A stretch of DNA of 64,000 nt, from NCBI GenBank assembly GCA_937872175.1, contig CALMPI010000003.1, forward strand, positions 19,456 to 83,455. Direction: 5' to 3'. The translations under genes were made by a program, and so were the position numbers. Numbering within the stretch: the stretch's first letter is position 1; the number at the start of each line of letters is the position of its first letter. Shown here piece by piece: positions 24,811 through 32,682 of the stretch. A model generated the notes under the pieces. That model was not told the origin of the DNA. It made no database searches and was given only the letters and a program-made list of their open reading frames with translations. Source of the stretch: an uncultured Flavobacteriales bacterium (GTDB lineage: Bacteria > Bacteroidota > Bacteroidia > Flavobacteriales_F > PHOS-HE28).

Positions 24811-25314
24811 ATGCCCGCCGTCACCGTCCGCGACCTGCGCCGCCGCCGCACCACCGTGGCCACGGTCGTGTTCCTGCTGGTGGCCTTCGGCATCCTGTGG
24901 TGGGGCCAGGTGATGGGCGACCTCGATGGCACCATCGCGCTGGGCATGATCGGGGCCTGCGCCACGGTCTACATCGGCCTGCTGAACTACTGGCTGCAGC
25001 GGGACAAGGTCATGCAGGACCTGTTCACGGCCTTCAACGCGCGCTACGATCGGCTGAACGGTGACCTGCTCGCCATCCAGAAGGGCGTGTACATGGACGG
25101 CGACCCCGATCGCGTGATCCTGGACTACCTGAACCTGTGTGCCGAGGAGTACTTCTGGTATACGCGCGGTCGCATCGACACCGCCATCTGGCTCGCCTGG
25201 CGCAACGGCATGGAGAACTGGTTGCAGGTGCCCGCCGTGCGGGAAGTGGCCCGTCGTGAAGCCGCCCAGCGCGACAGCTACTACGGCCTGTTCGACACCG
25301 TGCCGGTGGATTGA
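24811..25314 (+). CDS. small membrane protein of unknown function
   Basis: 167 aa. Two hydrophobic helices (about 17-34 TVVFLLVAFGILWWGQV; 42-63 IALGMIGACATVYIGLLNYW) are followed by a soluble region with charged helices (LFTAFNARYDRLNGDLLAIQKG, YLNLCAEEYFWYTRGRID). The tail resembles uncharacterised four-helix domains seen next to membrane anchors. No function can be assigned. Its stop codon directly abuts the stop of the convergent tryptophan dioxygenase gene. Confidence 0.7.
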   Translation: MPAVTVRDLRRRRTTVATVVFLLVAFGILWWGQVMGDLDGTIALGMIGACATVYIGLLNYWLQRDKVMQDLFTAFNARYDRLNGDLLAIQKGVYMDGDPDRVILDYLNLCAEEYFWYTRGRIDTAIWLAWRNGMENWLQVPAVREVARREAAQRDSYYGLFDTVPVD

Positions 25315-26319
25315 TCAGGCGTTGAACCGCAGCGCCTCCTTCACCTGCGACGGCAGGGGCGGAAGCTTGCGGCGCTCGAACAGGAAGCTGCTCAGGTCCG
25401 CCACTTCATTGAAGATGTAGTGGCTGTCCATGGCGCCGCGCAGATAGGCCTTGCCCGTGCTGCCGCCCGTGCCCACCCGCAGGCCGATCATCCGGTGCAC
25501 CATGTTCAGGTGACGCCCTCGCCACGCCGCCATCGCCTCGTCGATGTCCAACAGCGCCTCCAGGAACCGGAAGGGCTGCTGAAAGATGGGCTCATCGCGA
25601 TAGAGCATGATGAAGAGCGCACTGCGACAGGCCTTGGGGCTCAGCTTCCGATCAGCCGAACCCTCCACGAAGATCTTGCGCCACAACGCGGCGTTGGCCT
25701 CTTCGCCTTGGACCAGGCTGGCGTTGTAGATGCGCTCCAGTTGCTCGAAGAACGTGGCCTGGCCCTCGGGCCAATAGCGGGACTCGAGGAACGGCATGCG
25801 TTCCAACCACGCGTTCACCAGTTCCAGCAGGGTCGGCAGCTGCTCCAGCGCCTCGATCTCCGCCTTGTGCTGGGGTTTCAGCTGGCTGGTGTAGTACTGC
25901 TTTCCGAAGCGGGCCTCCATCCGCAGCCCCAGCCGCGCCTCCAGCACTTTGAACTGCATGCTCTGGAAGCCGCTCGCCGGTCGCAGCATGTCCCGGAAAT
26001 CCAGGAAGTCCAGCGGCGTCATCGTCTCCATGATGTCCATCTGATGGACCAGCACGTCCAATATGGTCTTCACCCGCTGCAGCCGGTGCACCGCGATGTT
26101 CAGCTCGCCATTGTTGTCATCCACATGGTGGTCGGCGAACATCGCGATGACGCTGCCCGCTTCATGCAGGATCTGTTTGAACCAAAGCTCATAGGCCTGG
26201 TGGATCACGATGAAGAGCATCTCGTCGTGCGCGTGCTGGCCGCGCTTGTCGCTCTCCAAGGCCTGCGCGCCCAGGATCTTGTCGAGCTGCAGGTAGTCGG
26301 GGTAGTAGACGTTGGACAT
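25315..26319 (-). CDS. tryptophan 2,3-dioxygenase family protein
   Basis: 334 aa. The family signature HDEMLFIVIHQAYELWFKQILHE appears at about residues 26-48 and includes the substrate-pocket His and Arg region. RDMLRPASGFQSMQF follows, and the proximal haem ligand His lies in LNMVHRMIG (about 286-294), with VGTGGSTGKAYLR closing the active site. It opens the indole ring of L-tryptophan to N-formylkynurenine in the cytoplasm. No other kynurenine-pathway gene lies within the window. The ATG at 26319 is chosen; upstream in-frame codons run through the palindrome at 26345-26376. Confidence 0.9.
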   Translation of the reverse strand: MSNVYYPDYLQLDKILGAQALESDKRGQHAHDEMLFIVIHQAYELWFKQILHEAGSVIAMFADHHVDDNNGELNIAVHRLQRVKTILDVLVHQMDIMETMTPLDFLDFRDMLRPASGFQSMQFKVLEARLGLRMEARFGKQYYTSQLKPQHKAEIEALEQLPTLLELVNAWLERMPFLESRYWPEGQATFFEQLERIYNASLVQGEEANAALWRKIFVEGSADRKLSPKACRSALFIMLYRDEPIFQQPFRFLEALLDIDEAMAAWRGRHLNMVHRMIGLRVGTGGSTGKAYLRGAMDSHYIFNEVADLSSFLFERRKLPPLPSQVKEALRFNA

Positions 26320-26344
26320 GGTGATGCGCCCGCGTATCCATGTG

Positions 26345-26376
26345 TTCATGTGCACATGGGCCCATGTGAACATGAG
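26345..26376. promoter_or_regulatory. 32-bp imperfect palindrome upstream of the tryptophan dioxygenase gene
   Basis: The centre CACATGGG|CCCATGTG (26353-26368) is a perfect 16-bp palindrome. Outside it, TTCATGT and ACATGAG extend the symmetry with two mismatches. It lies 26-57 bp before ATG 26319 in a divergent spacer also shared with the TonB-domain gene, a fit position for an operator. Confidence 0.5.
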
Positions 26377-26433
26377 CTCAGGTGCACGTGGCCCGGGCCG
26401 TGGCGAATGTAGGCGGCTCCGGCCGCGGCCGGC

Positions 26434-26441
26434 TAACTTTG
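26434..26441 (+). promoter_or_regulatory. exact -7 promoter box for the TonB-domain gene
   Basis: TAACTTTG matches the Bacteroidota consensus TAnnTTTG at every defined base and ends 7 nt before ATG 26449. Confidence 0.6.
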
Positions 26442-26448
26442 GTCAACC

Positions 26449-26943
26449 ATGCGCGGTCCGCTTCTCGTGCTCGTCCTGCTTATCCCTGCTACCCTGGCTG
26501 CGCAGCAAGGCAGCGCACCGGTGCGCACCGACGCGGATGCGGGTCAGGCGCTCTTCGAACGGGGCTTCGGGAAGGATGGCGCCGCCAGGTCCGTCGTGGA
26601 GGTGATGCCCGCCTTTCCTGGAGGGGAACCGGAACTATACCGCAGGATCAAGGAGGAGACCCGCTATCCGAAGGAGGCGCTCAGGAACGGGATCACCGGC
26701 CGGGTGATGGTGCACTTCATGGTGGAGAAGGATGGCCGTGTGGACAGCGTGTGGGTGCCACGTCCCGTGGATCCGCTGCTTGACGCGGAGGCCGTACGGG
26801 TGGTGCGTGGCCTTTCGGGATGGTCTCCCGGCACGATGGACGGGCGGCCGGTCCGTGTGCTGTTCCGCCTGCCGATCGCCTTCACCATGGACCCTGCCGC
26901 CGCGAAGAAGCGCCGCAGGAAGGCCACCCGTCGACGCGGGTAG
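26449..26943 (+). CDS. exported TonB C-terminal-domain protein
   Basis: 164 aa. A signal peptide (about 1-18, ends LAAQ) replaces the usual membrane anchor of TonB. The C-terminal domain (about 45-150) has AFPGGEPELYRRIKEETRYP, ITGRVMVHFMVEKDGRVDSV and FRLPIAFTM, typical of Bacteroidota 'energy transducer TonB' proteins. Without the inner-membrane helix and Pro-rich linker, it is more likely a periplasmic TonB-like adaptor than an energy transducer. The basic tail (KKRRRKATRRRG) is unusual. Confidence 0.8.
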   Translation: MRGPLLVLVLLIPATLAAQQGSAPVRTDADAGQALFERGFGKDGAARSVVEVMPAFPGGEPELYRRIKEETRYPKEALRNGITGRVMVHFMVEKDGRVDSVWVPRPVDPLLDAEAVRVVRGLSGWSPGTMDGRPVRVLFRLPIAFTMDPAAAKKRRRKATRRRG

Positions 26944-26953
26944 CGCGAACCCC

Positions 26954-27397
26954 TCAGGCCACCATCACCTTCAGCACGTCGCCGGCCACCTCCACCGGGT
27001 AGGTCTTCAGCCCTTGCTGCGAAGGACCTTTGGTCACCTGGCCGTCCATGTCGAAGGCACTGCCATGCCAGCCGCACACCAGCTTGTCACCGTCGGGCTT
27101 CACCGGTCCGCCCTTGTGCGGGCAGTTCAATACCAGGGCCTTGTAGGTGCCGTCAGCGCCCTTGCTGATGTACAGTTTGTCGCCCAAGCCTTTGGCGCTC
27201 ACGAGGCCCACGCCGTTGGACAGGCTGGACATCGGAATGCTGAGCACGCCGTTCTCCACGGCCAGGGCCGCCGACGCGGAGGAGCCCGCTGCGGCGGTCT
27301 TGCCGGAGGAACAGCTTTCGAGGGAGGCCAGGGCGGGCACGGCGGCCAGCGCGGCGCAGGCCTTGCAGCCTGCGAGGAGGAAGTTGCGGCGGTCCAT
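26954..27397 (-). CDS. exported Rieske [2Fe-2S] protein
   Basis: 147 aa. DRRNFLLAGCKACAALAA at the N-terminus resembles a Tat-type or lipoprotein-type export signal. The Rieske centre is CPHKGG (about residues 90-95) and CGWHGS (about 106-111), giving the C-x-H...C-x2-H ligand set. The domain is of the nitrite-reductase small-subunit/ferredoxin type and probably transfers electrons at the periplasmic face. No partner oxygenase or cytochrome is linked. The ATG at 27397 opens the signal peptide; a TATCTTTC box lies at 27418-27425 (- strand). Confidence 0.87.
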   Translation of the reverse strand: MDRRNFLLAGCKACAALAAVPALASLESCSSGKTAAAGSSASAALAVENGVLSIPMSSLSNGVGLVSAKGLGDKLYISKGADGTYKALVLNCPHKGGPVKPDGDKLVCGWHGSAFDMDGQVTKGPSQQGLKTYPVEVAGDVLKVMVA

Positions 27398-27508
27398 GGG
27401 GGCTTGTTGGTCGAGCGGAAAGATAGACGCTCGCTGTGGAACAGCGGCGCAGGGCCTGAGGTTCACAACCCTTAACAGGTCCGCGCACCTTCCGGCACGC
27501 GAATGGCT

Positions 27509-27515
27509 TACCTTG
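27509..27515 (+). promoter_or_regulatory. -7-like promoter box before the Cys/His-rich protein gene
   Basis: TACCTTG starts 29 nt before ATG 27538 and fits TAnnTTTG but for one base; the leader would be about 17-20 nt. Confidence 0.35.
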
Positions 27516-27537
27516 CGTTCAAATCAGACCCCATTCC

Positions 27538-27960
27538 ATGCGCATCCTTCTGAGCATCGCTGCCTCCCTGGCCTTCCTGGCCACGGCCTCCGCACAAAGC
27601 ACCACCACCGACAAGGTGGCCACCGACAAGGCCACTGCCGTCGCCCCGGCCAGCCCCGAGAAGGCGACCGCCGTGGCGCCTGCGACCGCCATCGCCCCCT
27701 CCGCTGAGACCAAGGCACCGTCCTGTGCCGGTGGTGCCAAGACCGCGGGCGCGGGCTGCTGCGCCGGCAAAGCGGGCGCCGATGCCAAGGCCGCCTGTGC
27801 CGGTCATGACCACAAGGCCCACGGGCATGCTCACGCCGAGCATGGAGCCCATGGCGATGCCAAGGCCGCCGGTTGCGCCGGTGGTGGTGCCAAGGCCGCG
27901 TGCTGTGCCGGAAAGGCCGGCGCGAAGTCCGATGCCACGCCCGCTCCGGAGACCAAGTAA
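27538..27960 (+). CDS. small exported Ala/Cys/His-rich protein, putative metal-binding
   Basis: 140 aa. A clean signal peptide (about 1-20, MRILLSIAASLAFLATASAQ) precedes an Ala/Thr/Pro/Lys linker. The rest has seven Cys in short repeated motifs (CAGG, CCAGKAG, CAG, CAGG, CCAGKAG) arranged around a His-rich core with seven His (GHDHKAHGHAHAEHGAHG). The symmetry Cys block - His block - Cys block suggests periplasmic or surface binding of a soft metal such as Cu, Zn or Ni. I know no family with this exact layout. A strong hairpin follows the stop. Codon use resembles that of its neighbours. Confidence 0.65.
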   Translation: MRILLSIAASLAFLATASAQSTTTDKVATDKATAVAPASPEKATAVAPATAIAPSAETKAPSCAGGAKTAGAGCCAGKAGADAKAACAGHDHKAHGHAHAEHGAHGDAKAAGCAGGGAKAACCAGKAGAKSDATPAPETK

Positions 27961-27977
27961 GCTCCGACCCTGTTCAT

Positions 27978-28008
27978 GAAGCCCTCCGACCCGTGGTCGG
28001 GGGGCTTC
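27978..28008 (+). terminator. bidirectional terminator-like hairpin
   Basis: GAAGCCCTCCGACC pairs with GGTCGGGGGGCTTC (14 bp, one T-G pair) around a CGT loop, between the convergent genes ending at 27960 and 28015. There is no clear T-tract on the + strand. Confidence 0.6.
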
Positions 28009-28014
28009 GTGCTT

Positions 28015-28407
28015 CTACCCCAGGAACACCACCTCCATCCGCTCTTCCGGGCCCAGCCGCAGGTCGCGCAACCGCAGCTCCAGCAGCCAGCCCATCACCG
28101 GTGGGGCATCCGCGCGGAGCTCCACGGGCGCGTAGGTCCAGTTGCGGATGTTCCGGAACAGCGGGTCCGGCCAGGTGGGATTGAACAGCACGCTGAAGCG
28201 GAACACCTGATGGTCGGCCACCATTTCGCGCCCGCGGTCGTCGTAGGCCCGGGTGGTGACGATCAGCGCGGCGCGGTTCAGCCGCCGCTGCCAGTCGGCG
28301 TCCGCCGTGACGAAGAAGGCCTGGCGCAGGTCGATGCGCGGGCGTTCCGTGGCGCTGAAGCGTGCTTCGGGATGCCCGGGGTCCAGGGTGATGTGCCGCG
28401 TTGCCAT
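28015..28407 (-). CDS. small conserved protein of unknown function linked to the HhH outer-membrane gene
   Basis: 130 aa, no signal peptide. It consists of mixed alpha/beta sequence with segments RPRIDLRQAFFVTADADWQRRLNRAALIV, NPTWPDPLFRNIRNWTYAP and a basic-acidic tail (RLRDLRLGPEERMEVVFLG). I do not recognise a family. It starts 6 nt after the stop of the HhH protein gene and is surely the last gene of that three-gene operon. Confidence 0.65.
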   Translation of the reverse strand: MATRHITLDPGHPEARFSATERPRIDLRQAFFVTADADWQRRLNRAALIVTTRAYDDRGREMVADHQVFRFSVLFNPTWPDPLFRNIRNWTYAPVELRADAPPVMGWLLELRLRDLRLGPEERMEVVFLG

Positions 28408-28412
28408 CGGGT

Positions 28413-30596
28413 TCAGAACCGCACCCGCACCTGCACCTTCACGTCGCTGCGCGTGTTGCCCGCGATCTCCTGCAGGCCCGAACTGATGCGGTCGGTGTCC
28501 TGGAAGATGAAGGCGCCGTAGCGCAGCCACACATCCACCCGGCGCAGCGGCGTGAGGCGCAGCATGGCGTACCACCGCATGCCGCGACCGTAGTAAGGCG
28601 GGATGCTGAACACGCCGATGAGGTCGTTCTCGTAGGCGTACAGCCGGGCGTCGTAGCCGTCCGTGTCGAAGAGTGCGAAGCGCAACGAGAGCTCCCACCA
28701 GCTCCGCAGGGGCCGGTGCACCAGGTCCTGATACACGAGGAAGCCGTGCTCCACCGGGCTGTCGCCGCGCTGCACGTCCACCAGTTCCACCCGGGTGCGC
28801 AGGCTCACCGACGGGGTCACCTTGTAGGTGGCGTTGACGCGCCATTGCGTCTGCCTGCGGCGCACCAGCGGATCGATCCCGTCCACCGGAGCCTCGCTGT
28901 TGTAGCCCTTCTGCTCGTGCCGGCCGCGCAGGTACACCTCCACCTGCTTGCTGGGCCGCCAGGTCACCTGCGCCAGCACGTCGTGGCCGTCGCTGGGGCC
29001 GTTCACCTGGTAGCGCAACCACGGGAACCGGTACTGGTCTAAGTAGGCGTTGATGGTCCACCTGCGGTCAGGCCGGATCTCGAGACCGGTGTACAGCCCG
29101 CGTTCGTTCCACGGATTGCCGCCTTCCGCGAAGCCCACGCTGTACAGCCCGTGGAAGTCCCGCTGGTAGTCGCGGTACAGCAGGGCCAGTGTGACGCGAC
29201 GGTCCAGCGCCACCAGGGTGCCGAGGTTCAGGGCCCAGCCCATGTTGCCATCGGCCTGCGGCAGGCTCGCCGCCACTTCGCCGAAGAAGCTGGCGTTGCG
29301 GAACAGCCAGCTGAAGTCGCTGCCCACGGTGGTGTTCTCCTGCCCGTTGAACTCGAACCGGTTGTACGGCCGCAGCGTGCGCGTCAACGGCACATTGTAG
29401 CCTACGTGCGCCCCGGTGAGCCCCCAACTGAAGGTGCGTCGGCGATAGCGGAGATGCCCACCGTAGGCTTGTTCCAGGATGGCGTCCTTCTTCTCCAGCT
29501 CGTTGAAGGTGCGATGGTAGCCGTCCTCCTGAAAGCTGCTGAAGCTCACCTGCGCATCGTCCACATCGCTGGTGTCCACCTCCTGCTGCACGCTCGCATC
29601 GAGTTGCTTTCGGCTGTAGAACACGGTGAGGTCGAGGTCGCGGTGCAACTCCACCGTGGCCGCCACGCCGCGGTTGAAGAGGTTCTCGTTGACGCTGGTG
29701 TACGGTGCGAGCCCGGCCGCATTGCGCTTCACGTTGAGGCTGAAGGATGACTTGCTGGCGAAGGCGAGGCCCGTCCAGTAGGTGAGCCCCAGCCCGAACT
29801 GCGCCTGGTAGTCGCCCACGGCCAGCGCCTTCAGCCGTCCGAAATGCCGCAGGAAGAGGTGCGCGCTGTAGAAGTCGAAGCCCTGTTGCTGCGTGCCGCG
29901 GAAGAATTCCTCGCCCTCGTCCTTCTCGGCGGTGATGCCCAGGCTGATGTTGTTCCGGTAGCGGAAGCGGTAGCGGGCGTAGAGCTTGTACGGGTCGCCG
30001 AGGTAGAGCCGGCTCTCCCGCCGAAGGCTGTCGCGCACCGCCTCGTTCCCCGTGTCCGGCAGCTCGTCGCCGTCCGGATCGGTGTAGCGGCCGCCGAACA
30101 GGCCGTTGCGGTCCAGGCCGCCGCGCCGTGCCTCCACGTTCATGATGGTACGAAGCATCACCTCGTGCTCGCCATTGCGTAGGATCTCCTTGAGCCCGGC
30201 CCGCGAGCGCAGCGGGTCCTCGCGCACGGTGATGAAGGGCTGCACCAGGGCCAGCGTGCGCGCGTCCCACGCATCGATCGTCTGCACCTCATAAAGGCTC
30301 AGCAGCTTGCCGTTCTTCCGGATGTGCGCGAACAGGGCGCCGATCTGGACGTCGGTGAGCAGCGCCAGGCTGTTGAGCTCCTCGGCATCGGTGTGGTTGA
30401 GGTCGATGGGGTCGCGGTAGCGGTCCGTGAGCACATCGAACAGGTTGGTGAGGTCCAGGTCGCTGTCGTCACCCAGCTGTTCGGTGGCGGCCTCGATGCG
30501 CTGCTCGATGAGGTCGCGTGGCACCCCCTGGTCCTCCTGGGCCCATGCCGGTGCCCCGGTCGCCGCCAGGACGAGCACTGCGGCGCACCTTTTCAT
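28413..30596 (-). CDS. helix-hairpin-helix domain outer-membrane protein
   Basis: 727 aa. A signal peptide (about 1-19, ends PAWA) precedes two ComEA-like helix-hairpin-helix segments (about 50-125: IDLNHTDAEELNSLALLTDVQIGALFAHI, LLSLYEVQTIDAW). The remaining 580 residues are alternating beta-strands with many Tyr/Arg girdles (LYARYRFRYRNNISLGITAE, FGLGLTYWTGLAFAS), ending in VKVQVRVRF, a barrel-type C-terminus. This architecture, HhH fused to a large barrel, is widespread in Bacteroidota but uncharacterised. It overlaps the upstream PorV-like gene by ATGA. Confidence 0.85.
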   Translation of the reverse strand: MKRCAAVLVLAATGAPAWAQEDQGVPRDLIEQRIEAATEQLGDDSDLDLTNLFDVLTDRYRDPIDLNHTDAEELNSLALLTDVQIGALFAHIRKNGKLLSLYEVQTIDAWDARTLALVQPFITVREDPLRSRAGLKEILRNGEHEVMLRTIMNVEARRGGLDRNGLFGGRYTDPDGDELPDTGNEAVRDSLRRESRLYLGDPYKLYARYRFRYRNNISLGITAEKDEGEEFFRGTQQQGFDFYSAHLFLRHFGRLKALAVGDYQAQFGLGLTYWTGLAFASKSSFSLNVKRNAAGLAPYTSVNENLFNRGVAATVELHRDLDLTVFYSRKQLDASVQQEVDTSDVDDAQVSFSSFQEDGYHRTFNELEKKDAILEQAYGGHLRYRRRTFSWGLTGAHVGYNVPLTRTLRPYNRFEFNGQENTTVGSDFSWLFRNASFFGEVAASLPQADGNMGWALNLGTLVALDRRVTLALLYRDYQRDFHGLYSVGFAEGGNPWNERGLYTGLEIRPDRRWTINAYLDQYRFPWLRYQVNGPSDGHDVLAQVTWRPSKQVEVYLRGRHEQKGYNSEAPVDGIDPLVRRRQTQWRVNATYKVTPSVSLRTRVELVDVQRGDSPVEHGFLVYQDLVHRPLRSWWELSLRFALFDTDGYDARLYAYENDLIGVFSIPPYYGRGMRWYAMLRLTPLRRVDVWLRYGAFIFQDTDRISSGLQEIAGNTRSDVKVQVRVRF

Positions 30597-31405
30597 GGGA
30601 AGCGGTAGCTGAGCCCCAGCTGGGGCGTGGGACCGAGCAGGCTGCGGAAGGCCACGGCCAGGTCCAGGTCGAAGCCCTTCAGCCGCACGCCCACGCCGAA
30701 GTGGCCCTGTGTGGGGCCGGTGCTTACGCCCGTGCGCAGGAACAAGGCGTTCACCGGGTGGTACTCCAGGCCCGCATGGAAGCGTTCGGCCTCGTCGATG
30801 TCCTTCACCACCTCGCCCGTCACCACCAGCTTGTCGCTGAACGTGTAGCCCAGGCCCGCCTTCAGCACGGTGGGCACCCGCTCCTCATAGGGGCCGCCAA
30901 GCTCGGTGCGCGAAGGGTTGTACAGGTGCGCGCCGGCCCACAGCCGTTCGGTGAGGCGGGCCTGCACGCCCACCTCGCCGGTGACCATCCCCCGGCTGCC
31001 GTAGCCCTCGCCAAGGCGCACGCCGAGATAATCCAGCTGAACGCCCACACGCAGCCCGTCGCCGAAGCGCATGGCATAGGCCACGCCCACTTTCGTTTCG
31101 CGGTACAGGTCGTAGCCCAGGGTATTGGCGTTCACGGCGATGGTGCCACGGCCCAACGGAAGGGCCACCGCCAGGGCTTGATGGTCCAGCGACTCGCTCA
31201 ACCAGTGCCGCTGCATGAACACGCCCACGGCGGGCCGGGTAAGACCGGCCAGCCCGGCCTGGTTGTGCTGTGCGCTCCACAGGTCGATGAGCGTAAGCCC
31301 CGCCTGGCCCATGCCCGCGATCCGGGCACCCACGGGATGGTTGTCGCCGCCCGCTTGTGCGGTGACGACCACGGCCAGGGCGAAGGCGGACAGCACGCGG
31401 CGCAT
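30593..31405 (-). CDS. PorV/UPF0164-like outer-membrane beta-barrel protein
   Basis: 270 aa from ATG 31405. The signal peptide (about 1-17) is followed by GARIAGMGQAGLTLIDLWSAQHNQAGLAG, the start pattern of PorV/PorQ/UPF0164 barrels, then amphipathic strands to the C-terminal LGLSYRFP. In some Bacteroidota these barrels accompany T9SS or HhH proteins. It is first in the operon 31405-28015 and overlaps the HhH gene by 4 nt. A role as an outer-membrane partner of the HhH protein is inferred from context. Confidence 0.78.
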   Translation of the reverse strand: MRRVLSAFALAVVVTAQAGGDNHPVGARIAGMGQAGLTLIDLWSAQHNQAGLAGLTRPAVGVFMQRHWLSESLDHQALAVALPLGRGTIAVNANTLGYDLYRETKVGVAYAMRFGDGLRVGVQLDYLGVRLGEGYGSRGMVTGEVGVQARLTERLWAGAHLYNPSRTELGGPYEERVPTVLKAGLGYTFSDKLVVTGEVVKDIDEAERFHAGLEYHPVNALFLRTGVSTGPTQGHFGVGVRLKGFDLDLAVAFRSLLGPTPQLGLSYRFP

Positions 31406-31410
31406 GGCGC

Positions 31411-31418
31411 CGAATGTA
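31411..31418 (-). promoter_or_regulatory. -7-like promoter box of the PorV-like/HhH operon
   Basis: TACATTCG on the - strand ends 5 nt before ATG 31405. The same octamer at the same spacing precedes the gene at 41267. Confidence 0.5.
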
Positions 31419-31466
31419 GGCGGAAAGGGGATGAGCGCGCCCGATCCCCGCGCCGGCACCGTTGCC

Positions 31467-31474
31467 TACCTTCG
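31467..31474 (+). promoter_or_regulatory. -7-like promoter box for hpt
   Basis: TACCTTCG, one base off consensus, lies 15 nt before ATG 31490; CCGTTGC just upstream is too close to be the -33 element. Confidence 0.45.
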
Positions 31475-31489
31475 CATCCCTTTCCCCGC

Positions 31490-32053
31490 ATGCCCGAGCC
31501 TGCCACCGCCGCCCGCGTCCGCCTGCACGACAAGGATTTCGTACCGTACATCCCGGCGGCCGACCTGGATGCCGCCATCGACCGCGTGGCCGCTGAGCTT
31601 CAGGCACGCTACGCCGGCATGCGACCGCTCTTCCTCGGTGTGTTGAACGGTGCCTTCTTCTTCGCCGCCGAGCTCATGAAGCGGCTGGAGATGGAGTGCG
31701 AGATCACCTTCATCAAGGTGGCCAGCTACCACGGCACCAGTAGCACCGGCACCGTCACCCAGCTCATCGGCCTCAGCGAGCGGCTGGATGGCCGCCATGT
31801 GGTGATCGTGGAGGACATCGTGGACACCGGCGGCACCATCGCCCACATCATGGACGCGCTCAACGGTCTGCACCCGGCGAGCATCAGCGTGGCCGCGCTG
31901 CTCTTCAAACCGGAGGCCTACTCGCGCCCCTGGCCCATCGAGCATGTGGCACTGCGCATCCCCAACGCGTTCGTGGTGGGCTCCGGCCTCGACCACGATG
32001 GATTGGGCCGCAACCTGCCAGGCATCTGGCGCATCACCGAACCCACCCCATGA
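31490..32053 (+). CDS. hpt: hypoxanthine phosphoribosyltransferase
   Basis: 187 aa. The 5-phosphoribosyl-1-pyrophosphate loop VVIVEDIVDTGGT is at residues 104-116 and the flexible loop motif SYHGTSSTG at 79-87, both diagnostic for type I phosphoribosyltransferases of the HPRT class. The enzyme converts hypoxanthine (and guanine) plus PRPP to IMP/GMP in purine salvage. It is translationally coupled to adk by an ATGA overlap. The start at ATG 31490 is supported by the promoter-like box and by family length. Confidence 0.95.
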   Translation: MPEPATAARVRLHDKDFVPYIPAADLDAAIDRVAAELQARYAGMRPLFLGVLNGAFFFAAELMKRLEMECEITFIKVASYHGTSSTGTVTQLIGLSERLDGRHVVIVEDIVDTGGTIAHIMDALNGLHPASISVAALLFKPEAYSRPWPIEHVALRIPNAFVVGSGLDHDGLGRNLPGIWRITEPTP

Positions 32054-32622
32054 GCAAGCTGAACCTTGTGCTCTTCGGCCCCCCGGGCGCCGGCAAAGGC
32101 ACCCAGAGCACCTTCCTCATCGAACGTTACAAGCTGGTCCACCTCAGCACCGGCGACCTGCTCCGTGCGGAGATCAAGGCCGAGAGCGAACTGGGCGTGC
32201 AGGCCAAGGAGCTCATGGACCGCGGCGAGCTGGTGGCCGACCACATCGTCATCGGCATGATCCGCAACGCCATGGAGGCCAACCTCGAGGCCCGCGGCTT
32301 CATCTTCGACGGCTTCCCCCGCACCAAGGCCCAGGCCGTGGCGCTGGACGAGATGCTCGCCTCCAAGAACGAGCCCATCACCCACATGCTCGCCCTCGAA
32401 GTGCCCGAGGCCGAGCTCGTGCAGCGGCTTCTGGGGCGTGGTGCCACCAGCGGACGCACCGACGACCGCGACGAAGCCGTCATCCGCAACCGCATCCGCG
32501 AGTACGAGCAGAAGACCGCGCCGCTCAAGGACCACTACGCCGCCCAAGGGAAGTTCACCGCCATCGACGGCGTGGGCAGCGTGTCCGACATCACCGCCCG
32601 GCTGGTGAAGGCGATCGGCTAA
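32050..32622 (+). CDS. adk: adenylate kinase
   Basis: 190 aa. The P-loop GPPGAGKGT lies at residues 10-18, the AMP-binding STGDLLRAEI at about 33-42, and the DGFPRTKAQA motif at about 84-93. The lid (GRGATSGRTDDRDE) is the short form without Cys zinc ligands, as in other Bacteroidota. It interconverts ATP+AMP and 2 ADP in the cytoplasm. The ATG overlaps the hpt stop (ATGA). obgE, its usual neighbour in this phylum, is 4.9 kb downstream beyond two opposite-strand genes. Confidence 0.96.
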   Translation: MSKLNLVLFGPPGAGKGTQSTFLIERYKLVHLSTGDLLRAEIKAESELGVQAKELMDRGELVADHIVIGMIRNAMEANLEARGFIFDGFPRTKAQAVALDEMLASKNEPITHMLALEVPEAELVQRLLGRGATSGRTDDRDEAVIRNRIREYEQKTAPLKDHYAAQGKFTAIDGVGSVSDITARLVKAIG

Positions 32623-32682
32623 GGACGGAAGCCCATGGGTGCTCCATACCCTGGATCCGGTTCACCTCCTGGCGCCGCGCCT

